Source: Allobosea robiniae
GTDB lineage: Bacteria; Pseudomonadota; Alphaproteobacteria; Rhizobiales; Beijerinckiaceae
NCBI RefSeq assembly: GCF_900102525.1
Contig: NZ_FNBZ01000008.1
Span: 124,001 to 188,000 of the forward strand
Direction: 5' to 3'
Length of the DNA: 64,000 bases
Part shown: positions 56,681 to 64,000 of the stretch, piece by piece
Numbering within the stretch: the stretch's first letter is position 1
Layout: each line of letters starts with the position of its first letter
Made by a program: the position numbers and the translations under genes
The notes under the pieces: generated by a model
What the model saw: only the letters and a program-made list of their open reading frames with translations
Database searches by the model: none
What the model was told of the DNA's origin: nothing

Positions 56681-57646
56681 ATGCCAGCGCGCAAGCTGAC
56701 CAGTCGACGGTCAGGCCTCGGAGCCTTCGCCCTTGCGGCGCTTCTGACCTGTGTCGTCGAGCCGGCGCAGGCGCTCTATCCGAAGAAGGGCGACAGCGCC
56801 CCGCATCACGGCGTCCGCGACGCACGGCGCAAGGTGATTCAGGGCATCGACGTCTCCCGCTGGCAGGGCGAGATCGACTGGGCGAGGGTCAAGGACGCCG
56901 GCACGCGCTTCGCCTTCATCAAGGCGACCGAGGGCGGCGACCATCTCGATCCCAATTTCAAGCGCAACTGGGCCGAGGCGAAGAAGCACGGCGTCGCGCG
57001 CGGCGCCTATCACTTTGTCTGGTGGTGCCGCTCGGCCAAGGAGCAGGTGCGCTGGTTCAAGAAGCACATTCCCCGCGATCCCGACGCATTGCCGCCGGTG
57101 CTCGACGTCGAATGGCAGAACGGTTCGCAATGCACCCGCAGGATCTCGAAGGAGCTGGCGCTCGCCAAGATCAACGAGATGCTGAAGGGCCTGCGCGAGC
57201 ACACCGGCAAGAAGCCGATCATCTATACCGACATCAATTTCCACGAGGACGTGCTGGAAGGCGAGCTCAAGGACCACCCGTTCTGGCTGCGCTCGACCGC
57301 CGCTCCGCTGGCGAAGCGCTATGAGCGCGACCGCTGGGAGTTCTGGCAGTTCACCACCACCGGCCGCGTGCCGGGCGTCAGCGGCGATGTTGACCGCAAC
57401 GCCTTCTTCGGCAGCGAGCGCGAATTCGACGCCTGGCGCCAGGGTCGCTTCGACATCGGCTCGCGCAAATGGCATGGCGGCGAGCCGAAGGTGGCGATCC
57501 GCACACCACCGCCGACCCCGGCCGGCCTGCGCGCTCCGAAAGCAGCCGGTGGGACCAAGCTGAAGTTCGCACCACCCGGCCGCATCCCGTCACGCACGGC
57601 CGCTAACCGCGATATCGGCGTCACCGGCTCGATCGGGAAGAACTGA
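56681..57646 (+). CDS. GH25-family lysozyme-like secreted protein
   Basis: A 321-residue paralogue of the preceding gene. It has an ordinary Sec signal (SGLGAFALAALLTCVVEPAQA) and no lipobox cysteine, so it should be released to the periplasm or outside. GIDVSRWQGEIDWARVK, KATEGGDHLDPNF and VLDVEWQNG match the neighbour closely. The C-terminal tail differs, being basic and Pro-rich. The start at 56681 follows AGGAG. The pair looks like a tandem duplication whose products are sent to different places. Confidence 0.9.
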   Translation: MPARKLTSRRSGLGAFALAALLTCVVEPAQALYPKKGDSAPHHGVRDARRKVIQGIDVSRWQGEIDWARVKDAGTRFAFIKATEGGDHLDPNFKRNWAEAKKHGVARGAYHFVWWCRSAKEQVRWFKKHIPRDPDALPPVLDVEWQNGSQCTRRISKELALAKINEMLKGLREHTGKKPIIYTDINFHEDVLEGELKDHPFWLRSTAAPLAKRYERDRWEFWQFTTTGRVPGVSGDVDRNAFFGSEREFDAWRQGRFDIGSRKWHGGEPKVAIRTPPPTPAGLRAPKAAGGTKLKFAPPGRIPSRTAANRDIGVTGSIGKN

Positions 57647-57682
57647 GGCACCTTTTGCCGGCTGTCACGCCGCTGTCACATC

Positions 57683-57780
57683 CGCGGCGCCTTAGATCAT
57701 CGCGCGTCCTATCGGACGCGATAACGATGATCTACCTCACGAGTGTTGCATCGGATTGATCCGATGCGACAGGCGCCGCG
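57683..57780 (+). promoter_or_regulatory. Three-helix structured region upstream of zntB-like gene
   Basis: The outer stem CGCGGCGCCT (57683-57692) pairs with AGGCGCCGCG (57771-57780). Inside, TAGATCATCG (57693-57702) pairs with CGATGATCTA (57725-57734), continuing as CGCGTCC/GGACGCG (57703-57709, 57714-57720). A second arm GCATCGGA (57748-57755) pairs with TCCGATGC (57760-57767) around a TTGA loop. It ends 40 bases before the start of the transporter gene. It may be a regulatory RNA leader or a dispersed palindromic repeat. Confidence 0.6.
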
Positions 57781-57819
57781 CTGCCGGGAGCCGCCCTGCA
57801 GCGGCAGCGGAAACCCGGC

Positions 57820-58812
57820 ATGCACAGCGACGTCCAATCCCAATCCGGCATCATCTGGGCCTATCGCTTCGACGAGGACGGAGAGCCCGCGCGCGTGCCC
57901 CGCGACGAGATGCCGAACGTCGCGCCATCCGAAGGTTTCGTCTGGTTGCATCTCGACCTCGTCCATACGCGGGCGCAGAGCTGGGTCGCCGAACAGGATC
58001 TGCCGAACGCGACGCAGGAAGCCTTCCTCTCGCACGAACCCCACCAACGGCTCGACCACTCCACCAATCTCGCCTGGGGCGTCTCGCACGACCTGATCCG
58101 GGACATTGCCGACAAGTCCGAGGAGGTCGGCGCATTGCGCTGGATCGTCGGCGACAGGTTCCTGCTGACCGGCCGGCGCGAGGCCCTGCACTCGATCCGG
58201 ATGACCGCCGAGGCGCTCGATCGCGGCGATCCGGCCGGAAGCCCGGCCGAGCTGTTCGAACAGATCATCGAATACATCATCGACGACGTCACCGACGCCG
58301 TGGTGCGCCTCGTCGACGAGACCGACAGCGTCGAGGACCATATCCTGCTGGACCGCCTGCATGACGGGCCGCAGCGCGTCGGCTCTGTGCGCCGCACCGC
58401 TGTCCGGCTGCATCGCCAGCTCAGCGGCCTGCATGTCCTGTTCCGCCGCTTCGCCGAGACCCAGTCGGGCCGCAGCGCGCCCGATGCCGTCAAGGCCGCT
58501 GCGTCGCGGCTGCTCCAGCGCGTCGACGGGCTGCATCACGATGTCCAGTCGGTGCAGGATCGCGCCAGGCTGCTGCAGGACGAGATCGCCGCCCGCTCGG
58601 CCAGCCGCACCAACCGGCAGCTCTACGTGCTCTCGCTGCTGACGGCACTCTTCCTGCCCGCGACCTTCATCACCGGCCTGTTCGGCATCAATGTGAAGGG
58701 CCTGCCCTGGGTCGAATCGGAGGGCGGCGCTGTCTTCGTCGCGCTGACCTGCATCGCCGCAGCCCTGCTCACCCTCGTCCTGCTCCGACGCCGCGGCGTG
58801 ATCGGAAGCTGA
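57820..58812 (+). CDS. CorA-family metal transporter, ZntB-like
   Basis: A 330-residue divalent cation transporter with a large cytoplasmic N-terminal domain, a long helix region (around residues 140-260) and two C-terminal membrane helices. The pore signature is FGINVKGLPW (around residues 288-297), the GIN variant of CorA's GMN, characteristic of the ZntB branch, which moves zinc. The ATG at 57820 follows a weak site. A structured region lies just upstream, and the convergent metal exporter ends 17 bases past the stop. Confidence 0.88.
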   Translation: MHSDVQSQSGIIWAYRFDEDGEPARVPRDEMPNVAPSEGFVWLHLDLVHTRAQSWVAEQDLPNATQEAFLSHEPHQRLDHSTNLAWGVSHDLIRDIADKSEEVGALRWIVGDRFLLTGRREALHSIRMTAEALDRGDPAGSPAELFEQIIEYIIDDVTDAVVRLVDETDSVEDHILLDRLHDGPQRVGSVRRTAVRLHRQLSGLHVLFRRFAETQSGRSAPDAVKAAASRLLQRVDGLHHDVQSVQDRARLLQDEIAARSASRTNRQLYVLSLLTALFLPATFITGLFGINVKGLPWVESEGGAVFVALTCIAAALLTLVLLRRRGVIGS

Positions 58813-58829
58813 ACCCGCGCGCTCGCGAT

Positions 58830-59837
58830 TCAGGCTGCCGCTGAGCGCGCGTTCACCTCAACGGTGACATGGGACAGCGTCGGTATATCGGCGAGCAGGG
58901 CCTTGTAGGTCGCTGGCGACTTCGGCTCACCGGTCACGATCGAGATAATAGCGCTGCGATGGCCGGGGCCGACCTGCCAGAGATGGAGATCGGCGACCTC
59001 CGCCCCCTCGGCGCCAAGCCGGTCGCCGATACGCTTCGCCAGCGCCTCGTCCGGTACGGTGTCGAGGAGCACCGCGCCGGAGCTGCGCAGCAGGCCGATC
59101 GACCAATGCGCAATCACAGCGGCTCCGACGATGCCCATCACCGGATCGAGCCAGACCCAGCCATAGAACCGCCCGCCGAGTAGCGCCGCGATTGCCAGAA
59201 CCGAGGTGAAGGCATCGGCAACGACGTGCATATAAGCCGCGCGCAGGTTGGTATCGGCGCCATGCCCGCCATGGGAATGGTGGCCGTGATGGTGGTCGCC
59301 GTGGTCGTGATGGCCGAGAACGTTCCCATGGCCATGATGCCCGGTGCCGCCATGGCTATGACCATGGTGCTGATGGCCGTGCCCGTCCCGGAGCAGCCAG
59401 GCGCTCGCCAGGTTCACCGCGAGCCCGATCACCGCGATCGCCGTCGCCTGCGTGAAGTCGATCGCGATCGGCGAATAGAGTCGCAGCGCCGATTCGCCTG
59501 CGACCGCGAGCGCGATGAACATCAATAGCAAGGCGCTGGCGAAGGCGGCGAGATCACCGAGCTTGCCAGTTCCGAAGCTGAAGCGACGGTCATGGGCATG
59601 CTGCCGCGCGAAGCGATAGGCGAAGGCCGCGATGCCGAGCGCCGCCGCATGGGTCGACATGTGCCAGCCATCGGCGACCAGCGCCATCGAGCCGAAGATG
59701 GTGCCGGCAGCGATCTCGGCCACCATCATCACGGTGGTCAGGCCGACGACGAGCCAGGTGCGCCGCTCGTGGCGTTCGTGCTCGCCGCCGAGAAAGACGT
59801 GCTGATGCTGGGCGGGAAAGCTGTTGGCAGCCGGCAT
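58830..59837 (-). CDS. CDF metal exporter, DmeF-like
   Basis: A 335-residue cation diffusion facilitator that exports divalent metals such as cobalt or nickel in exchange for protons. It has six membrane helices, metal-site motifs DGWHMSTHA (around residues 57-65) and HVVADAF (around 204-210), and a histidine-rich loop at about residues 151-192. The N-terminal HQHVFLGGEHERHERR is typical of DmeF. It follows a CsoR/RcnR-type regulator on the same strand with a 17-base gap, the known dmeRF order of rhizobia. Confidence 0.9.
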   Translation of the reverse strand: MPAANSFPAQHQHVFLGGEHERHERRTWLVVGLTTVMMVAEIAAGTIFGSMALVADGWHMSTHAAALGIAAFAYRFARQHAHDRRFSFGTGKLGDLAAFASALLLMFIALAVAGESALRLYSPIAIDFTQATAIAVIGLAVNLASAWLLRDGHGHQHHGHSHGGTGHHGHGNVLGHHDHGDHHHGHHSHGGHGADTNLRAAYMHVVADAFTSVLAIAALLGGRFYGWVWLDPVMGIVGAAVIAHWSIGLLRSSGAVLLDTVPDEALAKRIGDRLGAEGAEVADLHLWQVGPGHRSAIISIVTGEPKSPATYKALLADIPTLSHVTVEVNARSAAA

Positions 59838-59854
59838 CGGTTCGCTCCGGGTCT

Positions 59855-60153
<299 letters not shown>

Positions 60154-60278
60154 AAGTGTCGCTGCCGCGCCGACGCCAAGACGCGGCGGGCGCGGCTGCG
60201 CACTGACGCTCCTGCTGCGGGCCGCTATAACGGGGCAAAGGGAGCGACGCTCCCAACGCTTTGCCGGGAGGACCAGCC

Positions 60279-61451
60279 ATGCTTGCCAACGCGCCGCGCC
60301 CGTTCAATTTCGACCTCGGCGAGACCGCCGACGCAATCCGCGACACCGTCTTCGCCTTCGCGCAGGAGAAGATCGCCCCGCGCGCCGAGGAGATCGACAA
60401 GACCAATCAGTTCCCGCGCGATCTCTGGCCGGAAATGGGCGCGCTCGGCCTGCACGGCATGACGGTCGATGAGGAGCATGGCGGCACGGGCTTGGGCTAT
60501 CTCGAACATTGCATCGCGGTCGAGGAGGTCTCGCGCGCTTCGGCCTCGGTCGGCCTCTCCTACGGCGCCCACTCGAATCTCTGCGTCAACCAGATCAGCC
60601 GCAACGGCAACGAGGCGCAGAAGCGGAAATACCTGCCGAAGCTGATCTCGGGCGAGCATGTCGGCGCGCTCGCCATGTCGGAGCCGGGCTCAGGCTCCGA
60701 CGTCGTCTCGATGCGCACCCGCGCCGACAAGAAAGGCGATCGCTACGTCCTCAACGGCAACAAGATGTGGATCACCAACGGCCCGATCGCCGAAACATTG
60801 GTGGTCTACGCCAAGACCGATCCGGAGGCCGGCCCGCGCGGCATCACCGCCTTCCTGATCGAGAAGGGCATGAAAGGCTTCTCCACCCACCAGAAGCTCG
60901 ACAAGCTCGGCATGCGCGGCTCGGACACCTGCGAGCTCGTCTTCCAGGATTGCGAGGTGCCTGAAGAGAACGTGCTCGGCACGGTCGGGCGCGGCGTCAA
61001 CGTGCTGATGTCCGGCCTCGACTACGAGCGCGTCGTGCTGGCGGCAGGCCCCCTCGGCATCATGCAGGCGGCGCTCGACGTGGTCATGCCCTATGTCCAC
61101 GAGCGCAAGCAGTTCGGCCAGTCGATCGGCGAGTTCCAGCTCGTCCAGGGCAAGGTCGCCGACATGTATGTCGCCATGAATTCCTGCCGTGCCTATGTCT
61201 ATGCCGTCGCCAAGGCCTGCGACCGCGGCGAAACCACCCGCGAGGATGCCGCCGGCGCCATCCTGATCGCGGCCGAGAAGGCGACGCAGGTCGCGCTCGA
61301 CGCGATCCAGCTCCTCGGCGGCAACGGCTATATCAACGATTATCCGACCGGCCGCCTGCTGCGCGACGCCAAGCTCTACGAGATCGGCGCCGGCACCAGC
61401 GAGATCCGCCGGATGCTGATCGGACGGGAGCTGTTCAACAAGACGAAGTGA
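60279..61451 (+). CDS. ivd: Isovaleryl-CoA dehydrogenase
   Basis: A flavoprotein that oxidises isovaleryl-CoA to 3-methylcrotonyl-CoA in leucine breakdown and passes electrons to electron-transfer flavoprotein. The 390-residue acyl-CoA dehydrogenase has [20 protein letters not shown] (around residues 135-154), WITNGP (around 165-170), the active-site region [20 protein letters not shown] and [28 protein letters not shown] carries the glutamate expected at the isovaleryl-specific position. The ATG at 60279 follows GGGAGG. The methylcrotonyl-CoA carboxylase genes are elsewhere in the window. Confidence 0.92.
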   Translation: MLANAPRPFNFDLGETADAIRDTVFAFAQEKIAPRAEEIDKTNQFPRDLWPEMGALGLHGMTVDEEHGGTGLGYLEHCIAVEEVSRASASVGLSYGAHSNLCVNQISRNGNEAQKRKYLPKLISGEHVGALAMSEPGSGSDVVSMRTRADKKGDRYVLNGNKMWITNGPIAETLVVYAKTDPEAGPRGITAFLIEKGMKGFSTHQKLDKLGMRGSDTCELVFQDCEVPEENVLGTVGRGVNVLMSGLDYERVVLAAGPLGIMQAALDVVMPYVHERKQFGQSIGEFQLVQGKVADMYVAMNSCRAYVYAVAKACDRGETTREDAAGAILIAAEKATQVALDAIQLLGGNGYINDYPTGRLLRDAKLYEIGAGTSEIRRMLIGRELFNKTK

Positions 61452-61465
61452 GGTTAGAGGGCCTG

Positions 61466-61984
61466 ATGCCCCTCTATTTCGCCTACGGCCTCAACATGGA
61501 CCCCGTCGGGATGGCGCAGCGCTGCCCCAAGGCGCAGCCGCTCGGCCCGGCCCGCCTGCCCCGGCACCGCTTCATCGTCACCCGAGACGGCTATGCCTCG
61601 GTGATCCGCGATCCGCGCGAGGAGGTCCATGGCGTGCTCTGGGACTGCTCGCTCGGCGAGATGCGCGTCCTCGACAAGTTCGAGGAACTCGCCAGCGGGC
61701 TCTATGTGAAGCTCAACCAGCCGGTGATCGTCCCGGGCGGCGCCAAGCGCGCGCTGATCTATATCGGCCGCTCGGCCGATCCCGGACGGCCGCGTCCGGG
61801 CTATATGGAAGCGGTCATCGCCGGGGCGAAACATTTCGGCCTGCCAGAGACTTACGTCACCGGCTTGAATCGTTTTCTGACCAAGCCGAATCTCGATCTA
61901 AAGGGCTTGAATCAGGATACGAACGCGCCGCTGCCGCCCGGCCCGGTGAAGGGCGTCAGGCCCAGAGCTCTGGCGCCGAAATAG
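61466..61984 (+). CDS. Gamma-glutamylcyclotransferase-like protein
   Basis: A 172-residue protein of the AIG2/GGCT fold, with the substrate loop YFAYGLNMD (around residues 4-12) and the likely catalytic glutamate in LDKFEELASGLY. These enzymes release 5-oxoproline from gamma-glutamyl compounds; the exact substrate is unknown. The start at 61466 follows AGAGG; an overlapping GTG at 61448 within the end of ivd is an alternative, so it is probably co-transcribed with ivd. Confidence 0.83.
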   Translation: MPLYFAYGLNMDPVGMAQRCPKAQPLGPARLPRHRFIVTRDGYASVIRDPREEVHGVLWDCSLGEMRVLDKFEELASGLYVKLNQPVIVPGGAKRALIYIGRSADPGRPRPGYMEAVIAGAKHFGLPETYVTGLNRFLTKPNLDLKGLNQDTNAPLPPGPVKGVRPRALAPK

Positions 61985-61996
61985 ATCCGAAAACGA

Positions 61997-62020
61997 AAAG
62001 GGCCGCTTGCGCGGCCCTTT
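61997..62020. terminator. Bidirectional terminator
   Basis: AAAGGGCCGC (61997-62006) pairs with GCGGCCCTTT (62011-62020) around TTGC, with T-rich flanks on both strands. It serves the convergent cyclotransferase-like and ABC exporter genes. Confidence 0.85.
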
Positions 62021-62045
62021 CCTTGTTCGCTGAAGCCGGCGGCGG

Positions 62046-63839
62046 TTATGCCGCCAGTCCCTTGGCCAGCTCGCTGACCTGCTTCTCGAACAGCGCGCGA
62101 TAGGCGCCGTCCTTGCGGGTCAGCAGAGCCTCGTGCGGGCCTTCCTCGATCACCTGGCCGCGATCGAACACCAGGATGCGGTCCATGGCTCGCACCGTCG
62201 AGAGACGATGCGCGATCACGATCGTGGTGCGGCCTTCCATCAGGCGTTCGATCGCCTGCTGGATCAGCGCCTCCGATTCCGAATCGAGGCTCGAGGTCGC
62301 CTCGTCCAGGATCAGGATCGGTGCATCGGCCAGGAAGGCGCGGGCCAGCGCGACACGCTGGCGCTCGCCGCCCGAGAGCTTGATGCCGCGCTCGCCGACG
62401 AGCGTGGCGTAGCCCTTGGGCAGGCGCATGATGAACTCATGCGCGTTGGCGAGCTTCGCCGCCTGCTCGACCTGCGCCTGGCTCGCGCCCGGCCGGCCAT
62501 AGGCGATGTTCTCCGCCAGCGAGCGGTGGAACAGCACCGGCTCCTGCTGCACGATCGCGATCTGCTGGCGCAAGGACGCCTGCGTGACATCGGCGATATC
62601 CTGCCCGTCGATCGCGATGCGGCCCGAGGTGACGTCGTAGAGCCGCTGCACCAGCTTGACGAAGGTCGTCTTGCCGGAGCCCGAGCGGCCGACAAGGCCG
62701 ACCTTCTCGCCGCCACGGATGGTCAGCGAGAAATCGCGGTAGAGCGGGTCGGCGTGACCACCATAGTGGAAGGTCACGTCCTCGAAGGCGATCTCGCCCG
62801 CGGTCACGCCCATTGCCACCGCGCCCTTCCGGTCCGGCACGCCATAGGGAAGATCGTGCATCCAGACGAGCTCCTCCATGTCGTTGACCGAGCGCTGCAG
62901 GTTGTGGACGTGCTGGCCGACATCACGCAGATAGCCATGCACCACCGCATAGGCCGTCAGCACGAAGGCGACGTCGCCGGGCGAAGCCTGCCCGTTCGCC
63001 CAGAGCCAGATCACCAGACCGATCACCGCCGCGCGCAGGAAAAGCAGCACGATGTTCTGGCCGGTACCCGACCAAGTGCCGCGAATCCAGGCGCGGCTCG
63101 TCCTGAGACTCCACTTCGACACGACGGTCGCGAGCCGCAGGTCCTCGCGCGCCTCGCCGCCATAGGCCTTCACCACCGGGTTGCAGGTGATGGCATCGGC
63201 CAGGGCGCCGCCGAGCCGCGTATCCCAGGCGTTGCCCAGCCGCGCCGCCGGGGCGACGAAGCGCAGCGACAGCGCCAGCGTCAGCCCGATATAGGCGAGA
63301 GCGCCGAGCGCCACGACGAGCCCCATCGCCGGCCAGTGCCAGGCCAGCACCGCCGTCATGCCGAGCAGGATGACCAGCGACGGCAGGAGCGCGATCAGGA
63401 CCGTGTCGGTCAGCAGGTCGAGTGCCCACATGCCGCGCGTGATCTTGCGCACCGTCGAGCCCGCGAAATTGTTCGCGTGCCAGTCGGTCGAGAAGCGCTG
63501 CAGGCGTGCGAAGGCCTCCTGCGAGACGTCGCTCATCGTGCGCAGCGTCATCACGGTCAGCCCGACGAAGGCGAAATGCCGCCCGAGCACCATGATGGCG
63601 GCGAGCACCATCATCGCGCCGAGCGCCCACAGCGCCGCCTCCGTGCCGCCCGCGCCGCTCGACACCGCATCGACGAGGCGCCCGGCATAGACCGGCGTGA
63701 ACAGCTCTGCGAGCGTGGCGGCGACGGTGACGCCGGCCACCCAGGCGACCTGCCCGGGCTGGCGGGCCCAGTGGCTGAAAGTGAAGCCGAGAACGGCCCG
63801 GAACGGCTCGCGCCGCCCGGTTTGAGTATCGTGAGACAT
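62046..63839 (-). CDS. ABC exporter, fused membrane and ATPase domains
   Basis: A 597-residue half-transporter of the ABCB type. Six membrane helices (roughly residues 20-300) are followed by an ATPase domain with Walker A GRSGSGKTT, Q-loop VQQEPVLFHRSLAENIAYG, signature LSGGERQRVALARAFL, Walker B ILILDEATSSLDSESE and H-loop IAHRLSTVRAMD. It should dimerise and export lipids, drugs or peptides; the substrate is not evident. The ATG at 63839 removes an unlikely 28-residue extension that would begin at a TTG at 63923. The remaining bases to 64000 show no gene. Confidence 0.9.
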   Translation of the reverse strand: MSHDTQTGRREPFRAVLGFTFSHWARQPGQVAWVAGVTVAATLAELFTPVYAGRLVDAVSSGAGGTEAALWALGAMMVLAAIMVLGRHFAFVGLTVMTLRTMSDVSQEAFARLQRFSTDWHANNFAGSTVRKITRGMWALDLLTDTVLIALLPSLVILLGMTAVLAWHWPAMGLVVALGALAYIGLTLALSLRFVAPAARLGNAWDTRLGGALADAITCNPVVKAYGGEAREDLRLATVVSKWSLRTSRAWIRGTWSGTGQNIVLLFLRAAVIGLVIWLWANGQASPGDVAFVLTAYAVVHGYLRDVGQHVHNLQRSVNDMEELVWMHDLPYGVPDRKGAVAMGVTAGEIAFEDVTFHYGGHADPLYRDFSLTIRGGEKVGLVGRSGSGKTTFVKLVQRLYDVTSGRIAIDGQDIADVTQASLRQQIAIVQQEPVLFHRSLAENIAYGRPGASQAQVEQAAKLANAHEFIMRLPKGYATLVGERGIKLSGGERQRVALARAFLADAPILILDEATSSLDSESEALIQQAIERLMEGRTTIVIAHRLSTVRAMDRILVFDRGQVIEEGPHEALLTRKDGAYRALFEKQVSELAKGLAA

Positions 63840-64000
63840 AGCGTCATTCGGCGCCAGGACGGCTGCCGACTCCGAAATCAGGCGAAGACGACGACGCGCG
63901 CCGGCTTCGGCAATGAAAGACAAAAATTGGAAAAAGGCTCAGGAGGCAGCCCGGAGGCGGGCCTCGTGCGAGACCGACCTAGTGCCGGGTTGGTCGCATG

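Noticed and set aside
55254..57646. Prophage remnant at tRNA-Leu
   Set aside because: GH25 enzymes are often phage lysins, but both proteins have bacterial export signals, the tRNA is intact, and no integrase, phage structural gene or tRNA fragment repeat is visible.

Overview
The window is high-GC DNA from an alphaproteobacterium of the order Hyphomicrobiales (Rhizobiales). A Bosea-like genus is my inference from gene order and protein flavour, not something I could search. The strongest evidence is a long minus-strand block in the order usual for this order: argS, a SPOR-domain protein, nagZ, scpA, scpB, tatA, tatB, tatC, serS, surE, pcm, an NlpD-like protein, then (past a plus-strand DUF815 ATPase) yajC, secD, secF and the homologues of the mitochondrial complex I assembly factors NDUFAF3 and NDUFAF6. 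Nearly all of the window is coding. I see no insertion sequence, integrase, prophage block or CRISPR array, so this is mainly conserved chromosome with small accessory insertions.

Layout. 1-4.4 kb: a DUF1127 protein, trmFO, an MHS-family transporter and an NDUFAF6-like protein. 4.5-25.3 kb: the housekeeping block for protein export (secDF-yajC, tatABC), chromosome segregation (scpAB), envelope maintenance (nlpD, nagZ, SPOR), translation (serS, argS) and repair or quality control (pcm, surE, dgt). Two transport orphans sit inside it: an ABC ATPase between scpB and tatA, and a TakP-like TRAP binding protein beside nagZ. 25.4-30.8 kb: erpA, a double cold-shock protein, a sirtuin, an aminotransferase, a DoxX-like membrane protein and an altronate/galactarate dehydratase-type enzyme. 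31-34.2 kb: a large autotransporter. 34.7-42.4 kb: an atypical L,D-transpeptidase, a GNAT enzyme, a phasin, a D,D-carboxypeptidase-SPOR protein, a DnaJ and VWA-like pair, panC, and a membrane protein with a MarR regulator. 42.4-53.7 kb: VOC, SDR and APH(6)-like genes, mccA, a second SDR, an HxlR/MFS divergent pair, and mccB. 53.7-64 kb: a small lipoprotein, lipB, an orphan FliN, tRNA-Leu(GAG), tandem GH25 lysozymes, a ZntB-like transporter with a strongly structured upstream region, dmeRF-like metal genes, an isovaleryl-CoA dehydrogenase, a gamma-glutamylcyclotransferase-like protein and an ABC exporter.

How genes work together. The Sec and Tat genes serve several exported proteins encoded here, including a TRAP binding protein and an L,D-transpeptidase that carry twin-arginine signals. 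Isovaleryl-CoA dehydrogenase and both methylcrotonyl-CoA carboxylase subunits give consecutive steps of leucine breakdown but lie in three separate places. The ZntB-like transporter, the CDF exporter and its CsoR/RcnR-type regulator form a metal-homeostasis patch.

The items I think most deserve checking are: (1) a roughly 98-nt region upstream of zntB that can fold into a three-helix structure; (2) a CsoR/RcnR-family regulator lacking the family's conserved metal-binding cysteine; (3) an L,D-transpeptidase-like lipoprotein with two catalytic-motif residues changed; (4) a nested palindrome controlling an uncharacterised membrane protein and its MarR partner; (5) two 95-bp palindromic repeats, each placed exactly between convergent genes. 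No single unmistakably novel multi-gene system is evident.
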